Positions 9,632 through 18,264 of a stretch of DNA of 64,000 bases are shown in pieces (position 1 is the stretch's first letter; the number at the start of each line of letters is the position of its first letter). The position numbers and the translations under genes are program-made. Below the pieces are notes generated by a model that was not told the origin of the DNA, made no database searches, and saw nothing but the letters and a program-made list of their open reading frames with translations. The stretch lies in contig CP136010.1 in the NCBI GenBank assembly GCA_030263805.2, positions 3,239,001 to 3,303,000 of the forward strand. Reading direction: 5' to 3'. The DNA comes from Pseudomonas sp. FeN3W (GTDB lineage Bacteria > Pseudomonadota > Gammaproteobacteria > Pseudomonadales > Pseudomonadaceae).

Positions 9632-10186
9632 ATGCACTGGCGTAACACCTCAACGAACTATGGGCTGACCAGCATTGCCTTGCACTGGTTGGTGGCCATC
9701 GTCGTATTCGGCCTGTTCGGCCTGGGCTTCTGGATGGTTGGGCTGAATTACTACAGCAGCTGGTATCGCACCGCGCCGGATCTGCACAAGAGCATTGGCA
9801 TCGTGCTGTTTATGGTCATGCTGCTGCGGGTGCTCTGGCGTTTCGTCAGCCCTGCGCCGGCGCCGCTGGCGAGCCAGGGGCGGCTGACCCGGATTGCGGC
9901 CAGGCTCGGTCACAGCCTGCTGTACCTCGGCCTGTTCCTGGTGATGATCTCGGGTTACCTGATCTCCACCGCCGATGGCCGGCCGATCAGCGTGTTCGGC
10001 CTGTTCGAGGTGCCGGCGCTGATCACTTCCATTCCCGATCAGGCCGACAGTGCCGGGTTGGTTCACGAATACGCTGCCTGGGCGCTGGTGATCTTCGCCG
10101 TGGTACACGCCCTGGCCGCGCTCAAGCACCACTTCATCGACCGTGACGCGACACTCAAGCGCATGCTCGGTCGTGCTGCCGGTTAA
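9632..10186 (+). CDS. Cytochrome b561 family protein
   Basis: A 184-residue inner-membrane protein with four predicted membrane helices. Haem-ligand candidates are His in IALHWLVAIVVF, PDLHKSIG, VHEYAAWALVIF and VVHALAALKHHF, the usual b561/YodB pattern. AAGGAAG precedes the ATG at 9632. The downstream yceI gene starts 25 bp after its stop. Cytochrome b561 and YceI genes are often paired in bacteria, so they probably form an operon; the electron partner is unknown. Confidence 0.9.
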   Translation: MHWRNTSTNYGLTSIALHWLVAIVVFGLFGLGFWMVGLNYYSSWYRTAPDLHKSIGIVLFMVMLLRVLWRFVSPAPAPLASQGRLTRIAARLGHSLLYLGLFLVMISGYLISTADGRPISVFGLFEVPALITSIPDQADSAGLVHEYAAWALVIFAVVHALAALKHHFIDRDATLKRMLGRAAG

Positions 10187-10211
10187 TCACCCCCGATAGG
10201 AGAATCCATCG

Positions 10212-10787
10212 ATGCTCAAGAAAACCCTCGCCGCACTGGTCCTCGGTTCCGCACTGGTCGGCGGCCAGGCATTCGCTGCCGACTACGCCATCGACAAGCA
10301 GGGCCAGCACGCCTTCGTCAACTTCAAGATCAGCCACCTCGGCTACAGCTGGCTGTGGGGCACGTTCAAGGATTTCGATGGCAGCTTCAGTTTCGATGCG
10401 GACAAGCCGGAGGCGAGCAAGGTCAACGTCACGCTGAAGACCGCCAGCGTCGACACCAACCACGCCGAGCGCGACAAGCACCTGCGCAGCGACGATTTCC
10501 TCAACGTTGACAAGCACCCGACAGCGACCTTCGAGTCGACTTCGGTGAAGTCCACCGGCGACGGCACCGCTGACATCACCGGCAACCTGACGCTCAACGG
10601 CGTGACCAAGCCGGTGGTGATCGCCGCCAAGTTCATCGGCGAGGGCGATGATCCCTGGGGTGGCTACCGTGCCGGTTTCGAGGGCAGTACCACACTGACG
10701 CTCAAGGACTTCGACATCAAGATGGACCTTGGGCCAGCGTCGCAAACGGTCGATCTGATCATCTCGGTCGAAGGTGTGCGCAAGTAA
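10212..10787 (+). CDS. YceI family periplasmic protein
   Basis: A 191-residue secreted protein with a clear signal peptide (MLKKTLAALVLGSALVGGQAFA, cleaved before ADYAID). YceI proteins are lipocalin-like barrels that bind polyisoprenoid chains. The sequence has the family features: AIDKQGQHAFVNFKISHLG at the N-terminus, the SVDTNHAERDKHLRSDDFLNV stretch, and FEGSTTLTLKDF. It is probably co-transcribed with the cytochrome b561 gene. Its P. aeruginosa counterpart at this locus has been named PasP, but substrate or protease activity cannot be judged here. Confidence 0.92.
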   Translation: MLKKTLAALVLGSALVGGQAFAADYAIDKQGQHAFVNFKISHLGYSWLWGTFKDFDGSFSFDADKPEASKVNVTLKTASVDTNHAERDKHLRSDDFLNVDKHPTATFESTSVKSTGDGTADITGNLTLNGVTKPVVIAAKFIGEGDDPWGGYRAGFEGSTTLTLKDFDIKMDLGPASQTVDLIISVEGVRK

Positions 10788-10804
10788 GCGCACCCGTGGA
10801 ACCC

Positions 10805-10829
10805 GAACGCCGGCATCTTGCCGGCGTTC
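10805..10829 (+). terminator. Hairpin after yceI
   Basis: A 10-bp perfect stem GAACGCCGGC / GCCGGCGTTC with loop ATCTT begins 18 bp after the yceI stop. The downstream T tract is weak (TGCGTTT), so it may be an inefficient intrinsic terminator or an mRNA end stabiliser. It separates yceI from the efflux promoter. Confidence 0.6.
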
Positions 10830-10928
10830 TGCGTTTGCCAAGATATGTATCGGCGCTTCTTGCGTGTCGAATGGGTCTATGACGCACCTTTTGCAACATT
10901 TGCAGCAGGCCCGACGAGTCTTTTCAGG

Positions 10929-10958
10929 TTTACAGACAGTCATGGATGTAAGTATATT
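10929..10958 (+). promoter_or_regulatory. Promoter and TtgR-like operator of the efflux operon
   Basis: A sigma-70-like promoter TTTACA, 18-bp spacer, TATATT lies about 77 bp before mexA/ttgA. Embedded in it is the dyad TTACA-N12-TGTAA (10930-10934 and 10947-10951). Together with the central CATG, this closely resembles the operator of the TetR-family repressor TtgR ahead of ttgABC in P. putida, as I remember it. Overlap of the dyad with both promoter elements implies repression by occlusion. Confidence 0.75.
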
Positions 10959-11034
10959 TCGGTCCTTTCCGCTCTTCGCGTCTGCGGCGCGCTGTTGCCC
11001 ATTCCCGCCTGCCAGGTTTTCAAGAGGTCTAACC

Positions 11035-12174
11035 ATGCCAATCAAGTCAGCCAATGCTGCCCTGATCTCCATTCTCGCCGTGGCTGTGTTCCTCGCAGGC
11101 TGCGAGGAACAGGATGCTCCACCCCCCCAGGAGGCTCCACGGGTCGGCATCGTCACCCTGCAGGCTGAACCCTTATCGCTGACCACCGAGCTGCCGGGGC
11201 GTACCCGCGCCTACCGCATCGCCGAGGTGCGCCCGCAGGTCAACGGCATCATCCAGAAGCGCCTGTTCACCGAAGGCAGCGACGTCAAGGCCGGGCAACA
11301 GCTCTATCAGATCGATCCGTCGGTGTACGAGGCCACGCTGAAGAGTGCTCAGGCGAGCGTCGCTTCCAGCAAGTCGCTGGCCGACCGCTACGCCGACTTG
11401 GTCAAGGATCAGGCCGTCAGCAAGCAGGCCTATGACGAGGCGCGGGCCGCCAGCCTGCAGGCCGAAGCGGAGCTGGAGCGCGCGCGGATCGATGTGCGCT
11501 ACACCAAGGTGCTGGCACCCATTTCCGGCCGCATCGGCCGTTCCGCCGTCACAGAGGGGGCGCTGGTCAGCAATGGCCAGGCGCAGGAGCTGGCGACCAT
11601 TCAGCAGCTTGACCCGATCTACGTCGACGTGACCCAGCCGGCCCGTGATCTGCTCGCCTTGCGTCGCGACCTGGAAGAGGGCCGCCTGCAGAAGGCCGGC
11701 GAGAATGCCGCCAAGGTGACCCTGACGCTGGAAGACGGCAGCGCCTACCCCCATGAAGGCAAGCTTGAATTCAGCGAGGTCACGGTAGATTCCGGCACCG
11801 GTTCGGTGACCCTGCGGGCGGTGCTGCCCAACCCCGACAAGGTACTGCTGCCCGGCATGTTCGTGCATGCGCAACTGGTGGCGGGCCTGAAGAGCGAGGC
11901 GATCCTGGTGCCGCAGCAGGGCGTGACCCGCAATTCCAAGGGCGAGCCCACGGCAATGGTGGTCAATGCCGAGAACAAGGTCGAACTGCGCACGATCAAG
12001 ACCGAGCGCACGATCGGCAATCGCTGGCTGGTGGGTGAGGGGCTGCAACCGGGCGATCGGGTGATCACCGAGGGGCTGCAGTTCATCCAGCCGGGCGTCG
12101 AGGTCGATGCCGTTCCGGCGACCAATGTCGACAATATTGGGGTGCCTGCCGGGCCCCAAGGCCAAGAAGGCTGA
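11035..12174 (+). CDS. mexA: RND efflux periplasmic adaptor lipoprotein (MexA/TtgA type)
   Basis: Membrane fusion protein joining the RND pump to the outer-membrane channel. It has 379 residues. It begins with a lipoprotein signal (LAVAVFLAGC, Cys ~21), and the mature part contains the biotinyl-lipoyl-like halves (RVGIVTLQAEPL...; YTKVLAPISGRIG), the alpha-hairpin (about residues 90-150) and the beta-barrel domain. The start at 11035 places the lipobox correctly; the frame is open further upstream, but that would bury the signal and include the promoter. First gene of a three-gene operon. Whether to name it mexA or ttgA is a matter of convention; the operator favours the ttg type. Confidence 0.92.
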   Translation: MPIKSANAALISILAVAVFLAGCEEQDAPPPQEAPRVGIVTLQAEPLSLTTELPGRTRAYRIAEVRPQVNGIIQKRLFTEGSDVKAGQQLYQIDPSVYEATLKSAQASVASSKSLADRYADLVKDQAVSKQAYDEARAASLQAEAELERARIDVRYTKVLAPISGRIGRSAVTEGALVSNGQAQELATIQQLDPIYVDVTQPARDLLALRRDLEEGRLQKAGENAAKVTLTLEDGSAYPHEGKLEFSEVTVDSGTGSVTLRAVLPNPDKVLLPGMFVHAQLVAGLKSEAILVPQQGVTRNSKGEPTAMVVNAENKVELRTIKTERTIGNRWLVGEGLQPGDRVITEGLQFIQPGVEVDAVPATNVDNIGVPAGPQGQEG

Positions 12175-12188
12175 GGGGTTCCTAGTTC

Positions 12189-15100
12189 ATGTCCAGATTC
12201 TTTATCGACCGGCCGATCTTCGCCTGGGTGATTGCCCTGGTGATCATGCTGGCTGGCGGCCTTTCCATCCTCAATCTGCCGGTCAACCAGTACCCCAGCA
12301 TCGCGCCACCGGCGATCGGCATTCAGGTCACCTACCCGGGCGCCTCGGCGCAGACGGTGCAAGACACCGTGGTGCAGGTCATCGAGCAGCAGCTCAACGG
12401 CATCGACGGGCTGCGCTACATCAGCTCGGCGAGCAACTCCGACGGCAGCATGGAAATCACCGTGACCTTCAACCAGGGGGTCAATCCGGACATCGCCCAG
12501 GTGCAGGTGCAGAACAAGCTGCAGCTGGCCACGCCGCTGCTGCCGCAGGAGGTCCAGCAGCAGGGCATCCGCGTGACCAAGTCGGTGCGAAACTTCCTGA
12601 TGGTGGTTGGGGTGGTTTCCAGTGATGGCAGCATGACCCAGAGCGACCTGGCCGACTACATCGTCTCCAACATCCAGGACCCGTTGTCGCGCACCAGCGG
12701 CGTCGGTGACTTCCAGGTCTTCGGTTCGCAATATGCGATGCGCATCTGGCTGGACCCGGGCAAGCTGAACAATTTCCAGCTGACCCCAATGGACGTGAGC
12801 AATGCCATTCGCGAGCAGAACGTGCAGATTTCCTCGGGGCAGTTCGGTGCGCTGCCGTCGGTTCCGGGACAGCAGCTGAGCGCGACCATTATCGGCAAGA
12901 CCCGTCTGCAGACGCCCGAGCAGTTCCGTGAAATCCTGCTCAAGGTCAACAGCGACGGCTCCCAGGTGCGCCTGAAGGACGTCGGCCGGGTCGAGCTCGG
13001 CGCCGAGCGCACGGCCATCACCGCTCAGTACAACGGCAATCCCGCCGCCGGCATCGGTATCAAGCTGGCCACCGGCGCCAATGCGCTGGACACCGCCAAG
13101 GCAATACGCCAGACGCTGGCCGAGCTGCAGCCGTTCTTCCCGCCGGGCGTGGAAGTGGTATATCCCTACGACACCTCGCCGGTGGTGGCGACCTCGATCA
13201 ACAACGTGGTGCACACGCTGTTCGAGGCCATCGTGCTGGTGTTCCTGGTGATGTACCTGTTCCTGCAGAACTTCCGCGCGACCCTGATCCCGACGCTGGC
13301 GGTTCCCGTGGTACTGCTGGGCACCTTCGGCCTGCTGGCCGCGTTCGGCTTCAGCATCAATACGCTGACCATGTTCGCCATGGTCCTGGCCATCGGCCTA
13401 CTGGTGGACGATGCCATCGTGGTGGTGGAGAACGTCGAGCGGGTGATGGCCGAGGAAGGGCTGTCGCCGGTGGAGGCCACACGCAAGTCCATGGGGCAGA
13501 TCCAAGGTGCGCTGGTGGGCATCGGCCTGGTGCTCTCGGCGGTGTTCGTGCCGATGGCGTTCTTCGGCGGTTCGACCGGTATCATCTATCGCCAGTTCTC
13601 CATCACCATCGCCTCGGCGATGGGGCTGTCGGTACTGGTGGCGCTGATCTTTACCCCGGCGTTGTGCGCCACCATGCTCAAGGCCAGCGATGGCGAGCAT
13701 CAGCAGAAGCGCGGTTTCTTCGGCTGGTTCAACCGCACCTTCGACCGCGGCGTGCATCGCTACGAGCAGGGTGTGGCCGGGGTGCTCAAGCGCAAGCTGC
13801 CGTTCCTGTTGATCTACTTGGTGATCGTCGCGGCCATGGCGTTGCTGTTCACCCGCCTGCCCGGCGCTTTCCTGCCGGACGAGGACCAGGGTGTGCTGTT
13901 CGCCCAGATACAGACGCCGGCTGGTTCCACCGCCGAGCGAACCCAGCAGACCGTGGACGCCATGCGTAAGTACCTGCTGGACGAGGAAAGCGACGTGGTC
14001 AATTCGGTGTTCACCGTGACTGGCTTCAACTTCGCCGGGCGTGGACAGAACTCGGCCATGGCCTTCATCGGGCTCAAGCCATGGGACGAGCGTACCGCGG
14101 CCGGCACCAGCGTCTTCGATCTGGCGCAACGTGCGCAGGAGCGCTTCTTCCAGTTCCGCGACGCGCAGGTGTTCGCCTTCGCGCCACCGGCGGTCATGGA
14201 GCTGGGCAACGCCACCGGCTTCAACTTCTACCTGCAGGACCAGGCGGGCCTCGGCCACGAAACCCTGATGCAGGCACGTAACCAGTTCCTCGGGCTGGCG
14301 GCGCAGAGTCCGCTGCTGCAGGCCGTGCGACCCAACGGGCTGAACGACGAACCGCAGTACCAGTTGCTGATCGACGACGAGAAGGCCCGTGCGCTGGGTG
14401 TTTCGCTGGGCGAGATCAACAACGCGCTGGCGATCGGCTGGGGCTCCAGCTACGTCAACGACTTCATCGACCGTGGCCGGGTGAAGAAGGTGTACATGCA
14501 GGGCGACGCGCCCGCGCGCATGACGCCCGAGGACCTGGACAAGTGGTTCGTGCGCAACGCTCAGGGCGAAATGGTGCCGTTCAGCGCCTTCGGCAGCGGT
14601 GAATGGGTCTATGGCTCGCCGAAGCTCGCGCGTTACAACGGCGTGCCGGGGATGGAGATTCTCGGCGAGCCGGCGGCCGGCTACAGCACCGGCGATGCCA
14701 TGGCCGAGGTCGAGCGCCTGGCGCAGCAGCTGCCGCCCGGGATCGGCGTGTCGTGGACCGGGCTTTCCTTCGAGGAGATCCTCTCCGGCGGCCAGGCGCC
14801 GGCGCTCTACGCGCTCTCGCTGCTGGTGGTGTTCCTCTGCCTGGCGGCGCTGTACGAGAGCTGGTCGATTCCCTTCGCGGTGATGCTGGTGGTGCCGCTG
14901 GGCGTCATCGGCGCCGTACTGGCGACCACCGGCCGTGGCCTGACCAACGACGTGTTCTTCCAGGTCGGCCTGCTGACCACCATCGGTCTGACGGCGAAGA
15001 ATGCCATTCTGATCGTCGAGTTCGCCAAGGATCTGTACCGCGACGGCATGGGTCTGTTCGAGGCGACGGTGCAGGCTTGCCGCATGCGCCTGCGTCCTAT

Positions 15101-15323
15101 CATCATGACCTCGCTGGCCTTCACTCTCGGCGTGGTGCCGCTGGCCATGGCCAGCGGCGCCGGCGCAGGCAGTTCGCACGCCATCGGTACCGGCGTGATC
15201 GGCGGGATGGTCACCGCCACCGTGCTGGTGATCTTCTGGGTGCCGCTGTTCTTCGTGCTGGTGACGTCGATTTCCAGTCGCAAAACCGAAGTAGGTGAAG
15301 AAACGAAGGGGAATGCCCAGTGA
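12189..15323 (+). CDS. mexB: RND multidrug efflux transporter, inner-membrane pump (MexB/TtgB type)
   Basis: Proton-driven HAE1-family RND pump of 1,044 residues, the normal length. Features: N-terminal MSRFFIDRPIFAWV, twelve membrane helices, the TM4 proton-relay Asp pair (IGLLVDDAIVVVENVERVM), porter and funnel domains (including GFNFAGRGQNSAMAF), and the duplicated second half (LLTTIGLTAKNAILIVEFAKDL). GAGGGG precedes the ATG. It sits 14 bp after the adaptor gene and overlaps the outer-membrane gene by 4 nt. Confidence 0.95.
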   Translation: MSRFFIDRPIFAWVIALVIMLAGGLSILNLPVNQYPSIAPPAIGIQVTYPGASAQTVQDTVVQVIEQQLNGIDGLRYISSASNSDGSMEITVTFNQGVNPDIAQVQVQNKLQLATPLLPQEVQQQGIRVTKSVRNFLMVVGVVSSDGSMTQSDLADYIVSNIQDPLSRTSGVGDFQVFGSQYAMRIWLDPGKLNNFQLTPMDVSNAIREQNVQISSGQFGALPSVPGQQLSATIIGKTRLQTPEQFREILLKVNSDGSQVRLKDVGRVELGAERTAITAQYNGNPAAGIGIKLATGANALDTAKAIRQTLAELQPFFPPGVEVVYPYDTSPVVATSINNVVHTLFEAIVLVFLVMYLFLQNFRATLIPTLAVPVVLLGTFGLLAAFGFSINTLTMFAMVLAIGLLVDDAIVVVENVERVMAEEGLSPVEATRKSMGQIQGALVGIGLVLSAVFVPMAFFGGSTGIIYRQFSITIASAMGLSVLVALIFTPALCATMLKASDGEHQQKRGFFGWFNRTFDRGVHRYEQGVAGVLKRKLPFLLIYLVIVAAMALLFTRLPGAFLPDEDQGVLFAQIQTPAGSTAERTQQTVDAMRKYLLDEESDVVNSVFTVTGFNFAGRGQNSAMAFIGLKPWDERTAAGTSVFDLAQRAQERFFQFRDAQVFAFAPPAVMELGNATGFNFYLQDQAGLGHETLMQARNQFLGLAAQSPLLQAVRPNGLNDEPQYQLLIDDEKARALGVSLGEINNALAIGWGSSYVNDFIDRGRVKKVYMQGDAPARMTPEDLDKWFVRNAQGEMVPFSAFGSGEWVYGSPKLARYNGVPGMEILGEPAAGYSTGDAMAEVERLAQQLPPGIGVSWTGLSFEEILSGGQAPALYALSLLVVFLCLAALYESWSIPFAVMLVVPLGVIGAVLATTGRGLTNDVFFQVGLLTTIGLTAKNAILIVEFAKDLYRDGMGLFEATVQACRMRLRPIIMTSLAFTLGVVPLAMASGAGAGSSHAIGTGVIGGMVTATVLVIFWVPLFFVLVTSISSRKTEVGEETKGNAQ

Positions 15324-16741
15324 ACAAGTCCTTATTGAGCCTGGCATTGCTGGCGGCCCTGAGCGGCTGCTCGCTGATACCCGACTACCAGCGGCCGCAG
15401 AGTCCGGCCGCCGAGGCCTGGCCCGAAGGGCCGGCCTATGCCGCGGGCGCGGCGCAGGCGCAGCGCGAACTGGGCTGGCGCGAATTCTTTAGCGACCCGG
15501 CGCTGCAGCAACTGATCGAGGTAGCGCTGGAGAACAACCGCGACCTGCGCGTGGCGGCGCTGAATGTCGACGCCTATCGCGCGCTGTACCGCATCCAGCG
15601 TGCCGATCTGCTGCCGGCGGTGAGCGCCGACGGTGTGGGGACGCGCAGCCGCACTCCTGGCGATTTGAACATGAGTGGCGAGCCGGCCATCAGCAGCCAG
15701 TACAGCGCCACCTTCGGCGTGTCCTGGGAGCTGGACCTGTTCGGTCGTCTGCGCAGTCTGCGCGACCAGGCGCTGGAAGAGTTCTTCGCCAGCGAGGCCG
15801 CACAGCGCAGCACCCAGATCAGTCTGATCGCCAGTGTCGCCAATGCCTGGCTGACGTTGCAGGCCGATCAGGCTTTGCTGCAGGTCACTCGCGATACGCT
15901 CAAGACCTATGAAGAGAGCTTTGGTCTGACCCAGCGCAGTTTCGACGTCGGGGTCGCTTCGGCGCTGGAGCTGCGTCAGGCGCGCAGCGCCGTCGATAGT
16001 GCGCGGGTGAACATCGAGCAGTACACCCGCCTGGTAGCGCAGGACCGCAACGCGCTGACGCTGTTGCTGGGGCAGAGCCTGCCGGCCGAGCTGCCATCAG
16101 GCGACGGTCTCGAACGTACCCAGCTGGCAACGTTGCCGGTCGGGTTGCCCTCCGATCTGCTTCAGCAACGCCCGGATATTCTTCAGGCCGAGTATCAGCT
16201 GCGCGCGATCAACGCCAGCATCGGCGCGGCGCGGGCGGCGTTCTTTCCACGCATCAGCCTGACCGGCGCTGCGGGTTCGGCGAGCAGCGAGCTGTCCGGG
16301 CTATTCGATGGCGGCTCCGGTTACTGGAGCTTCTCGCCGAGCATCAGCGTGCCGATCTTCAATGCCGGCCAGCTGCGGGCGAATCTGGACTACGCCCAGA
16401 TCAGCAAGAACATCCAGGTCGCGCAATACGAGAAGGCGATCCAGACCGCCTTCCGCGAAGTGGCCGACGGGCTGGCGGCTCAGGCCACCTACACGCGGCA
16501 GGTGCAGGCACAGCGTGATCTGCTGCAGACCAGCGAGGACTACTACAACCTCGCCGAGCGCCGCTATCGCACGGGCATCGACAGCTACCTGACCGTGCTC
16601 GATGCGCAGCGCCAGCTGTTCAGCGTGCAGCAGCAGCTGATCACCGATCGCCTGGCGCAGATGACCAGCGAGGTCAATCTGTTCAAGGCGCTGGGCGGCG
16701 GCTGGCAGGAGGCGGCGCAGGCGCAGCCAGCAGAAGGTTGA
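15320..16741 (+). CDS. oprM: Outer-membrane efflux lipoprotein (OprM/TtgC type)
   Basis: TolC-like outer-membrane channel of the tripartite pump, 473 residues. The GTG start overlaps the pump gene stop (GTGA). Lipobox LAALSGC is followed by SLIPDYQRP. Two outer-membrane efflux repeats are present (about residues 60-245 and 280-455), with typical ASALELRQARSAVDSAR and YRTGIDSYLTVLDAQRQLF segments. Its 3' end is 59 bp from the duplicated target of the IS element, which split its terminator. Confidence 0.94.
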   Translation: MNKSLLSLALLAALSGCSLIPDYQRPQSPAAEAWPEGPAYAAGAAQAQRELGWREFFSDPALQQLIEVALENNRDLRVAALNVDAYRALYRIQRADLLPAVSADGVGTRSRTPGDLNMSGEPAISSQYSATFGVSWELDLFGRLRSLRDQALEEFFASEAAQRSTQISLIASVANAWLTLQADQALLQVTRDTLKTYEESFGLTQRSFDVGVASALELRQARSAVDSARVNIEQYTRLVAQDRNALTLLLGQSLPAELPSGDGLERTQLATLPVGLPSDLLQQRPDILQAEYQLRAINASIGAARAAFFPRISLTGAAGSASSELSGLFDGGSGYWSFSPSISVPIFNAGQLRANLDYAQISKNIQVAQYEKAIQTAFREVADGLAAQATYTRQVQAQRDLLQTSEDYYNLAERRYRTGIDSYLTVLDAQRQLFSVQQQLITDRLAQMTSEVNLFKALGGGWQEAAQAQPAEG

Positions 16742-16791
16742 GGCGATGCGGTGGCCGGTTACGGTACACCAGCACCGATAACACGCAGATA

Positions 16792-16813
16792 CGAAAACGC
16801 CGCCCATCGGGCG
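16792..16813 (+). terminator. Left remnant of the oprM/rhlE bidirectional terminator, split by the IS
   Basis: Joining the two IS flanks across one copy of the 13-bp duplication rebuilds a palindrome, ACGAAAACGCCGCCC-ATC-GGGCGGCGTTTTCGT, a classical bidirectional intrinsic terminator. At present the left half keeps the stem core CGCCC-ATC-GGGCG, but its following GCGTTTT has been replaced by IS sequence (TAATGCTG). The right half (18235-18257) has the same loss when read from rhlE. Confidence 0.75.
16801..16813. repeat. Target site duplication, left copy (13 bp)
   Basis: CGCCCATCGGGCG is directly repeated at 18235-18247, exactly flanking the IS ends. A 13-bp duplication fits the 11-13 bp known for the IS4 group. 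Confidence 0.93.
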
Positions 16814-16860
16814 TAATGCTGTTCACTTAAGCATTTGAGTCCAAGCCGGGCTTTCCAGAA

Positions 16861-16894
16861 AATCCGATATCAGTCTCCTGGTATCGGATTTTTT
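16861..16894 (+). terminator. Terminator-like hairpin directly before the transposase start
   Basis: A 9-bp stem AATCCGATA / TATCGGATT with six T residues ends exactly at the transposase ATG (16895). It would stop or sequester transcripts entering from outside (here from the strong efflux operon). Comparable protective inverted repeats are known in IS10 and IS50. No Shine-Dalgarno sequence lies between hairpin and ATG. Confidence 0.7.
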
Positions 16895-18225
16895 ATGCCC
16901 ATTCAGCAGCAACTGTTCGACCTTAGCGACCTCTTCAACTTCTCCGACCTCAGCACCTTCACTCAGAACATCCCTGTCGAATGGGTTGCCAGTGCGCTCA
17001 ACCTCTCTGCTCAGGCCACCATAAGACGGCGACGCCTACCGAGTGACCAGGTGCTTTGGTTGGTGCTGGGCATGGCGCTGTTCCGCGATGAGCCCGTACA
17101 TGAAGTAGCCAGGCGCCTGAATATTTGCGCTCAAGGCCTGGCATCTGATCAATTACTGGCGCGCAGCGGTGTGACTGAAGCGCGTAAAAGGCTGGGTGCC
17201 GACCCGGTCGAGTCCTTGTTCCGTCAGACAGGTAAACAATGGGGCTGCGAGCGATACGAAGGCGATGCTTGGCACGGCTTGCAAGTATTCGCAGTAGATG
17301 GCGCATTTCTGCGAACCCCTGACTCACCTGAGCTGAGAGAACATTTCGGTTCTGGCAATACGGGCAACGACCGCCAGACGCCTTTCCCAATGCTACGGCT
17401 TGTTGCCCTGATGAATGTGCGCTCCCACGTGATCCTCGATGCTCAGCTTAGTCCCTACCGGGACAGCGAAATGCGCCTGGCCGAAACCTTCCTGAGTCAG
17501 ATCCCGGACAATTCGATCACATTGTTCGACAAGGGCTTCTGGGGTGCTGATCTGCTGTTGGGCGTGGTGGGTGGAGGAAGCAATCGGCACTGGCTGACGC
17601 CAGCGCGCAAGGGGCTGGTGATGGAGGAAGTCGAGCGTTATGGCGAACATGATCGCCGTGTTCGGATGAAGGTCTCGCCCAGGCACGCAAACGTAATCCC
17701 GAGCTGCCTACACACTGGGAGGTGCGTGAGGTCAGCTATGAAAGCCGAGGGCGCGTCAGATCGTTGCTCACTTCTCTGCCGGCCAAGGGGTACAGCACAA
17801 AAGCTGTCGCCGAGTTGTATCTGGAGCGTTGGGAGATTGAGTTGGGCTTCAGGGACATCAAAAGCTCAATGCAACAAAACGCGGTGACGCTACGGAGCAA
17901 GAAGGTCGAGCTGATTTATCAGGAGGTGTGGGGGCTCCTGCTCGCTTATAACATCATCCGTCGGGAGGCCAGCCAAGCCGCAGTCACCTTTGGCCGAACA
18001 CCATCGGATATACGCTTCAAGCCCGCCTGCCAGTACATTGCGGTGCAACTGATCGTCATGGCAGCGGCCAATCCGGTATCGGCAACAGGTAGAAGGTTGG
18101 CTGAGTTAAGAGGAGGTGTCGGGGGGATGTTTCTGGATCACCGTCCAAGGCCAAAAAGGCCAAGGACGGTGAAGATTTCCAAAACCCGATATCCGGTGGA
18201 TCGTAAGGCTGCCCCGCTTAAGTGA
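16895..18225 (+). pseudogene. IS4-family DDE transposase, frameshifted
   Basis: The first part (16895 to about 17680) reads MPIQQQLFDLSDLF... and holds the first two catalytic Asp residues (FAVDGAF and LFDKGFW). After KVSP the frame fails; the family continuation QARKRNPELPTHWEVRE appears in the next frame and runs to 18225. The pattern fits loss of one C in the run at 17678-17680 (three C where four would restore the frame). The second part holds the YREK signature with the catalytic Glu (YLERWEIELGFRDIK). So no single product has the whole DDE triad unless the shift is a sequencing error or ribosomes slip. Confidence 0.88.
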
Positions 18226-18234
18226 ACAGCATTA

Positions 18235-18247
18235 CGCCCATCGGGCG
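18235..18247. repeat. Target site duplication, right copy (13 bp)
   Basis: CGCCCATCGGGCG, identical to 16801-16813, directly abuts the right inverted repeat of the IS. It is followed by GCGTTTTCGT, the other half of the original terminator. Confidence 0.93.
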
Positions 18248-18264
18248 GCGTTTTCGTTTGTGGC

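Larger units (their letters stand above)
16814..18234 (+). mobile_element. IS4-family insertion sequence (IS4 subgroup), 1,421 bp
   Basis: The ends are perfect 18-bp inverted repeats, TAATGCTGTTCACTTAAG and its complement, very like the E. coli IS4 end (TAATGCCGATCAGTTAAG from memory). Length is close to IS4 (1.43 kb). It is flanked by a perfect 13-bp direct duplication. It carries one transposase gene, broken by a frameshift, oriented like the efflux operon. It sits in a terminator hairpin between the convergent oprM and rhlE genes. The perfect repeats suggest a recent insertion. Confidence 0.95.

Noticed and set aside
10788..10928. Possible remnant of a divergent mexR/ttgR gene
   Set aside because: Only about 140 bp, with no helix-turn-helix-like codons on the minus strand; nothing supports a pseudogene.
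10774..11034. Upstream extension of the efflux adaptor gene to 10774
   Set aside because: It would run through the terminator hairpin, operator and promoter and bury the lipoprotein signal; ATG 11035 has the correct lipobox.
16895..17887. Programmed frameshift in the transposase
   Set aside because: IS4 elements normally have one uninterrupted gene and the site lacks a clear slippery heptamer; a one-base loss in a C run is simpler.
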